Assembly: GCF_008364685.1 (NCBI RefSeq)
Contig: NZ_VTTL01000008.1
Location: 1-64,000 of the forward strand
DNA length: 64,000 nt
Reading direction: 5' to 3'
Origin: Xanthobacter oligotrophicus
Lineage (GTDB): Bacteria > Pseudomonadota > Alphaproteobacteria > Rhizobiales > Xanthobacteraceae
The first letter of the stretch is position 1. Every line of letters begins with the position of its first letter. Under the pieces are notes generated by a model. The model did not search any database and was not told the DNA's origin. It worked only from the letters and a program-made list of their open reading frames with translations. Made by a program: the position numbers and the translations under genes. Shown one piece after another: positions 51,997-59,649 of the stretch.

Positions 51997-52461
51997 ATGG
52001 CGAAGCACGAGGTGGTCCCGTTCGCGCTCGCGGATTTCTTCCCCTACCGCCTCGCGGTGCTGGCCGAGAACGTCTCGCAGGCGGTGGCGCAGCTCTATGG
52101 CGACCGCTTCCAGATCACCCGGGCCGAATGGCGCGTGCTGGCGGCGCTGGGCGCCAACAACGGCATGGCGGCAAAGGACATCGGCGCCTATTCCACCCTC
52201 GACAAGATGCAGGTGAGCCGCGCCGTGGCGCGCCTGGAGGAGGCAAACCTCATCACCCGCGCCACCGACGACGCCGACCGCCGGGCGAAGATCCTCACCC
52301 TGACCGCGTCGGGGCGTGCCCTGTTCCAGAAGATCGTGCCGCTGGCGCGGGCGCGGGAAGATTACCTGCTGGAGGACCTCGACGCGCAGGAGCGCGCGGT
52401 GCTGGACAAGGCCATGGCCAAGGTGCTGGCCCGCGCCCAGGGCCTCATCGAGCGCGGGTGA
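51997..52461 (+). CDS. MarR-family regulator divergent from the VOC/monooxygenase operon
   Basis: This 154-residue protein has a MarR HTH (MAAKDIGAYSTLDKMQVSRAVARLEEANLITRA then DDADRRAKILTLT). Start ATG 51997 follows GGAGAACGGGCGGC. With two identical operators in the divergent gap, it very probably represses the VOC-monooxygenase-DUF2783 operon until an aromatic ligand binds. Confidence 0.9.
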   Translation: MAKHEVVPFALADFFPYRLAVLAENVSQAVAQLYGDRFQITRAEWRVLAALGANNGMAAKDIGAYSTLDKMQVSRAVARLEEANLITRATDDADRRAKILTLTASGRALFQKIVPLARAREDYLLEDLDAQERAVLDKAMAKVLARAQGLIERG

Positions 52462-52482
52462 GCCCTTGCCGCATCGAGGATC

Positions 52483-52950
52483 TCAATCCCCGCACTGCAC
52501 CAGGTCGAAGCTCTGCTCCAGCTTGTCCATCAGGTGGTCGAGCTGGGCGCGCTCGTCGGCGCTGAGGCAGGAGAGGATGGCCTCCTCGCGCTTCAGCAGC
52601 AGCGGCACCAGCTCGGCATAGACCGCCCGCCCCTTGGGGGTGAGTTCCAGCATCACCTCGCGGCGATCGTCCGTCGCCTCCGCCCGCGCCACATAGCCGA
52701 GGGTCACCAGCTAGCCCACCGCCCGGCTGATGCGGGATTTGTGGGTGCGGGTGCAGCGGACCACATATTGGGCGCTGCGCGGCGCGTCGTGCAGGCCGAG
52801 GGTCGCCAGCACCCGCCATTCGGGAATGTCGATGCCGAAGCGGGCCATGTATTCCATGGCGAGCGCATTGGAGAATTCCGCCGCCAGCCGGTTGAGCCGG
52901 AATGGCATGAATTTCAACAGGTTCAGTCGCTCGACCTTCCGCTTCGACAT
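52483..52950 (-). pseudogene. MarR-family regulator interrupted by an amber codon
   Basis: ATG 52950 opens a MarR protein (FSNALAMEYMARFGIDIPEWRVLATLG then HKSRISRAVG) that meets TAG at 52711-52713. The same frame continues at once with LVTLGYVARAEATDDRREVMLELTPKGRAVY, the expected wing and C-terminus, to a stop at 52483. Joined length is about 155 codons, normal for MarR. A single base change (CAG or TGG to TAG) in the recognition helix explains it. The truncated 79-residue product would lack the wing and cannot bind DNA normally. Sequencing error is possible. Confidence 0.82.
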
Positions 52951-53000
52951 GGCTCAAGGGGCGTACGCCCTCTCCTCTTCGCCGCCCCTGCACGGCGGCC

Positions 53001-53028
53001 TTGACTGTTGCAGTCGCAACTGTATAAC
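53001..53028 (+). promoter_or_regulatory. Sigma-70-type promoter with embedded operator
   Basis: TTGACT (53001-53006) and TATAAC (53023-53028), 16 bp apart, form a good vegetative promoter for the metallo-hydrolase gene. The spacer holds GTTGC-AGTC-GCAAC (53007-53020), a perfect 5-bp dyad. Confidence 0.75.
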
Positions 53029-53039
53029 TTGGTCTCAAT

Positions 53040-53053
53040 CGCAACCAATTGCG
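53040..53053. promoter_or_regulatory. Second dyad downstream of the promoter
   Basis: CGCAA-CCAA-TTGCG has the same 5-4-5 layout as the spacer dyad and shares the GCAA/TTGC half-sites. Both fit a MarR dimer, presumably the product of the now broken neighbour gene. Confidence 0.55.
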
Positions 53054-53158
53054 GTATATCAAACTGTCGAAGAACAAGGAAGCGCGCATCGGACGACCGG
53101 CGGCCATCGCCGCCGCAAGCCATAATCCGCGCGCCGCACCCCAACGGAGGAAACCCGC

Positions 53159-54130
53159 GTGAGCACCGCGACCGCACCAGCCAAGAAGTTCGCAAGCCAG
53201 GCCGACCTCGCCGAGAAGAAGGAGACCTTCACCGAGCTTGCGGACGGCGTCTTCGCCCTCACCGCGGAAGGCGATCCCAATTCCGGCGTCATCATCGGCG
53301 ACGACAGCGTGCTGGTCATCGACGCCCGCGCCACCCCGGTCATGGCGCGCGAGCTGGTGGAGCGGATCCGCGCCGTCACCGACAAGCCCATCCGCCACGT
53401 GCTGCTCACCCATTATCACGCGGTGCGGGTGCTGGGCGCGGCCGGCTTCGACGAGCGCGTCAACGTCATCGCCTCGGACGTCACCCGCGACATGATCAAA
53501 GAGCGCGGCGCGCAGGACATGGCCTCCGAGATCCAGCGCTTCCCGCGCCTGTTCCGGGCCCAGGAGACCATTCCCGGCCTCACCTGGCCCAGCCTCACCT
53601 TCCATGGGGAAATGACGCTCTGGCTGGGCTCCCGCGAGGTGCGCATCATCCATGCGGGACGCGGCCACACGCGCGGCGACACCATCGCCTGGCTGCCCAA
53701 GGAGAAGGTGCTGTTCTCCGGCGACCTGGTGGAATTCGGCGCCACGCCCTATTGCGGCGATGCCCATTTCCGCGACTGGCCCCACACCCTCGACCGGCTG
53801 GAAACCCTGGGCGCGGAAAAGCTGGTGCCGGGCCGCGGCGAGGCGCTCACGACCCCCGACCAGATCAAGGCCGGGCTGGACGAAACCCGCGCCTTCCTGC
53901 GCGACGCCTTCGCCATCGCCGAGGCGGGCGTGGCCGCAGGCCACGACCTGAAGACCGTCTATGCCGAGGCGCTGCGACAGATGCGGCCCAAGTACGGGCA
54001 CTGGGTCATCTTCGACCATTGCATGCCGTTCGACATCTCCCGCGCCTATGACGAGGCCAAGGGCATCGACACCCCGCGCATCTGGACCGCCGAGCGCGAC
54101 ATCGAGATGTGGCACGCCCTGGAAGGGTGA
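53159..54130 (+). CDS. Metallo-beta-lactamase-fold hydrolase with altered metal motif
   Basis: This 323-residue protein starts at GTG 53159 after ACGGAGGAAAC. It has the MBL opening VIIGDDSVLVIDARATP, then HYHAVRVLGAAGF in place of the HxHxDH motif, AGRGHTRGDTIAWLP and VLFSGDLVEFG. The Asp and second His of HxHxDH are Val and Arg, so one of the two metal sites is probably changed. Substrate unknown; relatives are annotated only as MBL-fold hydrolases. Confidence 0.82.
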   Translation: MSTATAPAKKFASQADLAEKKETFTELADGVFALTAEGDPNSGVIIGDDSVLVIDARATPVMARELVERIRAVTDKPIRHVLLTHYHAVRVLGAAGFDERVNVIASDVTRDMIKERGAQDMASEIQRFPRLFRAQETIPGLTWPSLTFHGEMTLWLGSREVRIIHAGRGHTRGDTIAWLPKEKVLFSGDLVEFGATPYCGDAHFRDWPHTLDRLETLGAEKLVPGRGEALTTPDQIKAGLDETRAFLRDAFAIAEAGVAAGHDLKTVYAEALRQMRPKYGHWVIFDHCMPFDISRAYDEAKGIDTPRIWTAERDIEMWHALEG

Positions 54131-54275
54131 AGCCCGCGCGGCGCCGGTCGAAGACCGGGGCCGCTGGTACAAGGCCAAGGCCGCCGACGCCAATCGGCGG
54201 CCCGCACAGTAATCAAGGAACAAGACAGAACCGGCGCGCCGCGCAGGAACGACGGCGCGCGCCCATGGGAGGATC

Positions 54276-55526
54276 ATGATGCATCGTTTGACTGCCCCGC
54301 ACACCCCGCGCGCGGCGCTGCCCGCCTTCGCCCTTGCGGCCACTCTTGCTGCCACGATGGCCCTGCTACCGTCCGCCGCCCGTGCCCAGATCTCCGACAA
54401 TGTGGTGCGCATCGGCGTGCTCGGCGACATGGGCGGGCAGTTCGCCGACATCGGCGGCAAGGGCTCGGTGGTGGCGGCGCAGCTCGCCGTGGATGATTTC
54501 GGCGGCAAGGTTTCCGGCGCGCCGGTGGAGGTGATTGCCGGCGATCACCAGAACAAGCCGGACGTGGGCGGCGCCACCCTGCGCAAATGGTTCGACGAGG
54601 GCGGCGTGGATGCGGTGGCCGACCTGCCGGTCAGCTCGGTGGCCCTCGCCGCACAGGAGATCGCGCGGGAGAAGAAGAAGACCCTGCTCATCTCCGGCGC
54701 CGCCGTGTCGGACCTCACCGGCAAGGCCTGCTCGCCCTATTCCACCCACTGGGCGGACGACACCTATGCGCTGGCCAACGCCACCGGCCGCGCAGTGACG
54801 GCGGGCGGCGGCAAGAGCTGGTTCTTCCTCACCGTGGACTATTCCTTCGGCCACGCCATGGAGCGCGACGCCTCGGCGGCGGTGGTGGCCACCGGCGGCA
54901 AGGTGGTGGGCAATGCGCGCCATCCGCTGGGGGCGGCGGACCTGTCCTCCTTCCTGCTGCAGGCCCAGGCCTCGAAGGCGCAGGTGATCGGCCTTGCCAA
55001 CGTGGGCGGCGACACCAGCAATGCGGTGAAGCAGGCAGCGGAATTCGGCATCACTTCCGGCGGACAGAAGCTCGCGGGCTTCCTCGTCTTCATCACCGAT
55101 GTGCACGCCATCGGCCTGCCGCTGGCCAAAGGGCTGCTCATCTCCACCGGCTTCTACTGGGACCAGAACGCCGAGGCGCGAGCCTTCGCCAAGCGCTTCG
55201 AGGCCAAGATGGGCCGCATGCCCACCAAGCAGCAGGCCTCGGTCTATGCCTCGGTGAAGCACTATCTCAAGGCCGTCGCCGCCGCCGGCACCGATGACGC
55301 CGCCAAGGTGAATGCCGAGATGCGCAGCCTGCCGGTGGACTATTTCGGCCACGCCGCCTCCATCCGCCCCGACGGCCGCGTGCTCTACGACCTCACCCTC
55401 TACGAGGTGAAGAGCCCGGCGGAGAGCAAGGGGCCGTGGGATTATTACAAGCCGGTGACCACCCTGCCCGCCTCCGAAGTGTTCCGCCCTGCCGGCGAGA
55501 CCGGGTGCCCGCTGGGCAAGTCCTGA
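54276..55526 (+). CDS. Liv-type ABC transporter substrate-binding protein
   Basis: This 416-residue protein has a signal peptide ending SAARAQ and the type-I periplasmic fold: VVRIGVLGDMGGQFADIGGKGSVVAAQLAVDD at the start, GKSWFFLTVDYSFGHAMERD near residue 185 and MGRMPTKQQASVYASVKHYLKA near 345. The class binds branched amino acids, amides or aromatic acids. No permease or ATPase genes are adjacent, so it is an orphan receptor. Start ATG 54276 follows GGGAGGATC. Confidence 0.88.
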   Translation: MMHRLTAPHTPRAALPAFALAATLAATMALLPSAARAQISDNVVRIGVLGDMGGQFADIGGKGSVVAAQLAVDDFGGKVSGAPVEVIAGDHQNKPDVGGATLRKWFDEGGVDAVADLPVSSVALAAQEIAREKKKTLLISGAAVSDLTGKACSPYSTHWADDTYALANATGRAVTAGGGKSWFFLTVDYSFGHAMERDASAAVVATGGKVVGNARHPLGAADLSSFLLQAQASKAQVIGLANVGGDTSNAVKQAAEFGITSGGQKLAGFLVFITDVHAIGLPLAKGLLISTGFYWDQNAEARAFAKRFEAKMGRMPTKQQASVYASVKHYLKAVAAAGTDDAAKVNAEMRSLPVDYFGHAASIRPDGRVLYDLTLYEVKSPAESKGPWDYYKPVTTLPASEVFRPAGETGCPLGKS

Positions 55527-55567
55527 GAGACACGTCCCGAACCCCGGCACAGGGCGGAGTGGAAAAC

Positions 55568-55595
55568 ACAGCGCCGGAGCATGCTCCGGCGCTGT
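55568..55595 (+). terminator. 28-bp perfect palindrome after the binding-protein gene
   Basis: ACAGCGCCGGAGCA and TGCTCCGGCGCTGT are exact complements with no unpaired centre, starting 42 bp past the stop. TTGC follows. Likely an intrinsic terminator with a poor T-run. Confidence 0.6.
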
Positions 55596-55661
55596 TGCAT
55601 GTCCGGCCTCCGCGCGCCGCTCCGCCCGCGATCCGGTGAAGCATGGACACCGGTACAATAA

Positions 55662-55681
55662 ACGGGTATATGCACATACAT
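55662..55681. promoter_or_regulatory. MarR operator candidate, regulator gene
   Basis: ACGGGTATATGCACATACAT reaches the marR start codon. Its left part ACGGG-YATAT matches the palindrome at 56094-56109, upstream of the MFS gene. Confidence 0.55.
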
Positions 55682-56078
55682 GACATCGTCCTGCTACTGC
55701 ACCCTGTTGCGCACCGCCACCCGGAAGGTCGCCGCCGCCTATGACGCGGCGCTGGCGCCGGTGGGGATCAACATCGCGCAATATGCGCTGCTGCGGATGA
55801 TCCAGAACCGCCAGCAGGTGAGCCTCACCGAGCTTGGCCGCGTCGCCGATCTCGACCGTTCCACCATCGGTCGGAACGTCAAGGTGCTGGAGCGCGATGG
55901 CCTGGTACAGACCGGGCGCGGCGAGGACCAGCGCGAGGCGGTGGTCAGCCTCTCCCCACACGGGGTCGAGGCGCTGGCGGCGGCAACTCCCCTGTGGGAG
56001 GCCTGCCAGCGCCAGATCGAGAAGCGCCTGGGCGCGGACAAGATCGAGGCCCTGCGCGCCATTGCGCACGCCGTGTGA
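55680..56078 (+). CDS. MarR-family regulator of the MFS gene
   Basis: This 132-residue protein has VSLTELGRVADLDRSTIGRNVKVLERDGLVQTG and GEDQREAVVSLSPHGVEAL. Start ATG 55680 is nearly leaderless or has a weak site, and the operator-like sequence runs up to it. It is 45 bp upstream of the MFS gene in the same direction, with a related palindrome in each upstream region. Confidence 0.87.
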   Translation: MTSSCYCTLLRTATRKVAAAYDAALAPVGINIAQYALLRMIQNRQQVSLTELGRVADLDRSTIGRNVKVLERDGLVQTGRGEDQREAVVSLSPHGVEALAAATPLWEACQRQIEKRLGADKIEALRAIAHAV

Positions 56079-56093
56079 TTTTTGCGGACATAA

Positions 56094-56109
56094 ACGGGCA
56101 TATACCCGT
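56094..56109. promoter_or_regulatory. MarR operator candidate, MFS gene
   Basis: ACGGG-CATATA-CCCGT is a perfect 5-bp dyad with a six-base centre, 14 bp before the MFS start. It shares ACGGG-YATAT with the site upstream of the marR gene. Confidence 0.68.
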
Positions 56110-56123
56110 AGATTGGACACCCC

Positions 56124-57431
56124 ATGAACGCACCGACCGATTTCCCCACCCGCGCGCCCCGGCTCGCCGCCCTCCTCGCCCGCAGGGGCATCCACTATGG
56201 CTGGGCGGTGGCGGCGGTGACTTTCCTCACCATGCTGGTGACCGCCGGCGCGGTGGGGGCGCCGGGCGTGCTCATCGGGCCGCTGCAATCGGAATTCGGC
56301 TGGGCCACCTCCGACATCTCCTCCGCCTTCGCGGTGCGCCTCATGCTGTTCGGCCTGCTCGGCCCGTTCGCCGCCGCCTTCATGAACCGCTTCGGCATCC
56401 GCCCGGTGGCAACCGTGGCGCTGACGCTGATCGCCGCCGGCGTGGTCGGCTCCTTCGCCATGACCAGGCTCTGGCACCTGGTGCTGCTGTGGGGCGTGGT
56501 GGTAGGGGTTGGCACCGGCCTCACCGCCATGGTGCTGGGCGCCACTGTGGCGACGCGCTGGTTCGCCCAGCGCCGCGGCCTCGTGCTGGGTCTGCTGACG
56601 GCGAGCACCGCCACCGGCCAGCTGGTGTTTTTGCCGCTCCTTGCCCGGCTCACCGATGCGCTGGGCTGGCGCAACGCCCTCGGCCTGGTGCTGGCCATGC
56701 TGCTGGTGGCGGTGGTGTGCGTGCTCCTCTTCATGCGCGACCGGCCGTCCGACGTGGGCTTGCTACCCTATGGCGCCAGCGTGCCGCCGCCGGTTCCGGT
56801 GCTGCCCACGACGTTCGGCGCCATGCTGGCCTCGCCCTTGGTGGCGCTGCGGGATGCGGCGCGCACGCCCACCTTCTGGGTGCTGTTCGCCACCTTCTTC
56901 ATCTGCGGCGCCTCCACCAACGGGCTGGTGCAGACCCATTTCGTGTCCCTGTGCGGCGACTACGGCATGGCTGCGGTGACGGCGGCGGGCATGCTGGCCA
57001 TGATCGGCATCTTCGATTTCATCGGCACGGTGGGTTCGGGCTGGCTGTCCGACCGCTTCGACAGCCGCTGGCTGCTGTTCTGGTATTACGGGCTGCGCGG
57101 ACTGTCGCTGCTCTATCTGCCCTTCACCGATTTCAGCTTCTACGGACTGTCCCTGTTCGCGGTCTTCTACGGCCTCGACTGGGTGGCGACGGTGCCGCCC
57201 ACGGTGAAGCTCACAGCCGACCGCTTCGGCGAGCGCGCCAACCTGGTGTTCGGCTGGATCTTCGCCGGCCATCAGCTCGGGGCGGCGGCGGCAGCCTATG
57301 GCGCGGGCTACAGCCGGACCTTCTACCAGACCTACCTGCCCGCCTTCTTCGTGGCCGGCGTGCTCTGCATCCTCGCGGCGGCGGCCATCGTCGCGGTCCG
57401 CGAGCGGCGCCCCGTCCCGGGCGCCGCGTGA
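56124..57431 (+). CDS. MFS transporter (monocarboxylate/OFA-like)
   Basis: This 435-residue protein has about 12 membrane segments, starting IHYGWAVAAVTFLTMLVTAG, and a central loop near 200-220 with FMRDRPSDVGLLPYG, a hallmark of the MCT/OFA-like branch. It likely moves a small carboxylate or aromatic acid. Start ATG 56124. It ends three bases before the convergent GlxA gene. Confidence 0.88.
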   Translation: MNAPTDFPTRAPRLAALLARRGIHYGWAVAAVTFLTMLVTAGAVGAPGVLIGPLQSEFGWATSDISSAFAVRLMLFGLLGPFAAAFMNRFGIRPVATVALTLIAAGVVGSFAMTRLWHLVLLWGVVVGVGTGLTAMVLGATVATRWFAQRRGLVLGLLTASTATGQLVFLPLLARLTDALGWRNALGLVLAMLLVAVVCVLLFMRDRPSDVGLLPYGASVPPPVPVLPTTFGAMLASPLVALRDAARTPTFWVLFATFFICGASTNGLVQTHFVSLCGDYGMAAVTAAGMLAMIGIFDFIGTVGSGWLSDRFDSRWLLFWYYGLRGLSLLYLPFTDFSFYGLSLFAVFYGLDWVATVPPTVKLTADRFGERANLVFGWIFAGHQLGAAAAAYGAGYSRTFYQTYLPAFFVAGVLCILAAAAIVAVRERRPVPGAA

Positions 57432-57434
57432 GGC

Positions 57435-58406
57435 TCAGTTGAGGCCGGACCCGCGCACGGCCTCGGCGGCGCGGCGAATGACCTCCGCGCGGCGGATCAC
57501 CTGGGGCGGCTGCCCGAAGGTGCGCACGAAGGCCCGCCGCATGCGCTCGCGATCGGCAAAGCCGGTCTCGCGGGCCACCTCGTCCATGGAGCGATGGCCC
57601 TCCTCCATCAGCATGCGCGCCGTCTCCAGGCGCAGGTGCTCCACCGCCTTGGCCGGCGACTGGCCGGTCTCCTCACGGAACAGGCGGCTGAACTGGCGCG
57701 GGCTGAGGTTGGCGGTCTCGGCCAGTTCCTCCACCGAGAGCGGATGGGTGAGGTGCTCCTTGGCATAGACCAGCGCGCGGCGGATGCGGTCCGATTTCGG
57801 CTCCAGCTCCAGCAGGGTGGAGAATTGCGACTGGCCGCCGGGCCGGCGCAGATAGACCACCATGTTGCGCGCGGTGGCCTTCGCCACCTCCTGCCCGAAA
57901 TCGTCTTCCACCAGCGCGAGGGCAAGGTCGATGCCCGCGCTCATGCCCGCCGAGGTCCACACATTGCCGTCGGCGCTGAAGATGCGGTCTGCCTCCACCC
58001 GCACGCGCGGATAGAGGCTCTGCAAGTGGCGCGCATGGGCCCAGTGGGTGGTGGCACGGCGGCCGTCGAGCAGCCCGGCTTCCGCCAGCACATAGGCCCC
58101 GGTGCAGATGCCGGCGACGCGCCGGGAGGCGGCGCCGGCGGTGCGCAGATAATCCAGCAGCGCGGGCGAGGAGGGCTTCACCACCAGCGACCCGATGGTG
58201 ATGGTGGTGTCATGGATCTGCGCCCCGAACGGCGCAGTCTCGATGGCGAAGCCGAGGGAGTTGCGCACCGGACCGCCATGCTCGGAGAGGACATGCACCT
58301 CATAGGCCGGCCGCCCCAGGACGCCATTCGCCATCTCGAAAACCGAGAGGGCGGCAAGGCCCATGATCTGGAAGCCGTCGAACACCACGAAGCCAATACC
58401 TGGCAT
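57435..58406 (-). CDS. GlxA-family AraC regulator (DJ-1/PfpI plus AraC HTH)
   Basis: This 323-residue regulator has a DJ-1/PfpI-like N-half with the nucleophile-elbow-like VAGICTGAYVLAEAGLL near residue 97 and ATTHW near 118. The C-terminal AraC double HTH begins about 215 (HPLSVEELAETANLSPRQFSRLFREETGQSPA). Start ATG 58406. It lies 62 bp downstream of an SDR gene in the same direction, a common pairing. Confidence 0.92.
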   Translation of the reverse strand: MPGIGFVVFDGFQIMGLAALSVFEMANGVLGRPAYEVHVLSEHGGPVRNSLGFAIETAPFGAQIHDTTITIGSLVVKPSSPALLDYLRTAGAASRRVAGICTGAYVLAEAGLLDGRRATTHWAHARHLQSLYPRVRVEADRIFSADGNVWTSAGMSAGIDLALALVEDDFGQEVAKATARNMVVYLRRPGGQSQFSTLLELEPKSDRIRRALVYAKEHLTHPLSVEELAETANLSPRQFSRLFREETGQSPAKAVEHLRLETARMLMEEGHRSMDEVARETGFADRERMRRAFVRTFGQPPQVIRRAEVIRRAAEAVRGSGLN

Positions 58407-58468
58407 TTCGACCTCACCCCCTATTGACGCAGACGCTGCCGCCGGGCCTTCCGGCGGCAGCTCATGGA

Positions 58469-59269
58469 TCAGGCCGCAGCTGTCGCAGTATAGCGCGGGG
58501 CGACCTTGGCGCTGGAGAGGTTGGGCAGCATGGCCTGGCGCGCCGCCTCATAGGCCTCCCATTGCGCGCCGTCCTGAAGCGAGGGGATGGTGACGAACTC
58601 GCCCCGGTCGAGGCCGGCCAGCGCCGCGTCCACCAGATCCGCCGCCGACATTACCCAGGCCTGCGGCAGCTGGTCGACGGGCAGGCCGGCGGCATCCCAG
58701 AAGGCGGTGGCGGTGGCGCCCGGCAGCACCACCTGCACGGCGACGCCGGTGTCGGCCAGTTCCTTGCGCAGCGACTGGCTGAAGCCGAGCACGAAGGCCT
58801 TGGTGCCCCCGTAGACCCCGTTCAGCACCTCCGGCCCGATGGCGACGATGGACGAGATGTTGATGATGGTGCCAGCTCCGCGCGCCACGAAGCGCGGCGC
58901 CACCGCATAGGTCAGGCGCATGACGGCGGTGACGTTGATGGCCACCATCTCCTCCATGCGGTCCACGTCGGACTGGAGCAGCGTCCCGGCCCCACCGAAG
59001 CCGGCATTGTTGACGAGGACGCTGATGGTGTCGTCCTCCCGAAGCAGCGCCTCCACCTGCCGCAGTTGCGCCGCATCGGTCAGGTCGGCGTTGAAGACGC
59101 GGACGGAGACGCCATGGCGCGCGCCGATCCGCTCCGCCTGCTGCGCCAGCCGCTCGGCGTTGCGGGCGACCAGGATCACGTCGTGGCCGCGCGCGGCGAG
59201 CCGCTCCGCATAGATGGCGCCGATGCCGGAAGACGCGCCCGTGATGACGGCAGTTCCCTTGGTGCTCAT
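58469..59269 (-). CDS. SDR-family oxidoreductase
   Basis: This 266-residue enzyme has the classical cofactor loop TGASSGIGAIYAERLAARG near residue 10, NNAGFGGAGTL near 88 and catalytic YGGTKAFVLGFSQSL near 155. NARNAER after the second strand suggests NADP(H). Start ATG 59269. It is divergent from the MFS/two-component region; the upstream ATGTC-N18-GACAT dyad on the minus strand may be a GlxA site. Confidence 0.9.
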   Translation of the reverse strand: MSTKGTAVITGASSGIGAIYAERLAARGHDVILVARNAERLAQQAERIGARHGVSVRVFNADLTDAAQLRQVEALLREDDTISVLVNNAGFGGAGTLLQSDVDRMEEMVAINVTAVMRLTYAVAPRFVARGAGTIINISSIVAIGPEVLNGVYGGTKAFVLGFSQSLRKELADTGVAVQVVLPGATATAFWDAAGLPVDQLPQAWVMSAADLVDAALAGLDRGEFVTIPSLQDGAQWEAYEAARQAMLPNLSSAKVAPRYTATAAA

Positions 59270-59462
59270 GTGCCTGTTCCCCTCTGTCCGGCCCCGTCGC
59301 CGGCTCTGATGGGAGAACCATAGGTCTGGCGGCCTATGTCTCAAATGTCGAATAAGCCACGATTTAGGACATGACGGGAGAGCCGAGACGCTGCGCCCGC
59401 CACCCGCGCGCGGGCGGCCCCGCCCACCGGCCCCAAGCCGGCGGCGCCGAAGCCCCGCCCCT

Positions 59463-59519
59463 GCGACAGTTTGGCCGTCGCTCCCCACGCGGGGCCGGCC
59501 GGACTGGACAATTTGTCCA
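59463..59519 (+). promoter_or_regulatory. Candidate enhancer sites for the sigma-54 MFS promoter
   Basis: GCGAC-N9-GTCGC (59463-59481) and TGGACAA-T-TTGTCCA (59505-59519) lie about 54-110 bp upstream of the -24 box. The second is a perfect 7-bp dyad. They suit the NtrC-type regulator encoded downstream. Confidence 0.55.
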
Positions 59520-59572
59520 TCCGCGCCCGGCCGAGCCAAGCCAAGCCCTTGACGGATCAAGCCCCCGCTCGC

Positions 59573-59587
59573 TGGCCCTGCCCTTGC
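59573..59587 (+). promoter_or_regulatory. Sigma-54 promoter of the OxlT-type transporter
   Basis: TGGCCCTGCCCTTGC has TGGC and TTGC at the exact RpoN spacing, differing from consensus at two of the less conserved bases. The start near 59599 is about 51 nt before ATG 59650. Confidence 0.75.
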
Positions 59588-59649
59588 TAGGCGGGCGTGC
59601 CGCGCGTCGGCCAAAGGCGGCGCGCCAAACAAGAAAAGCTGGAGGAAAC

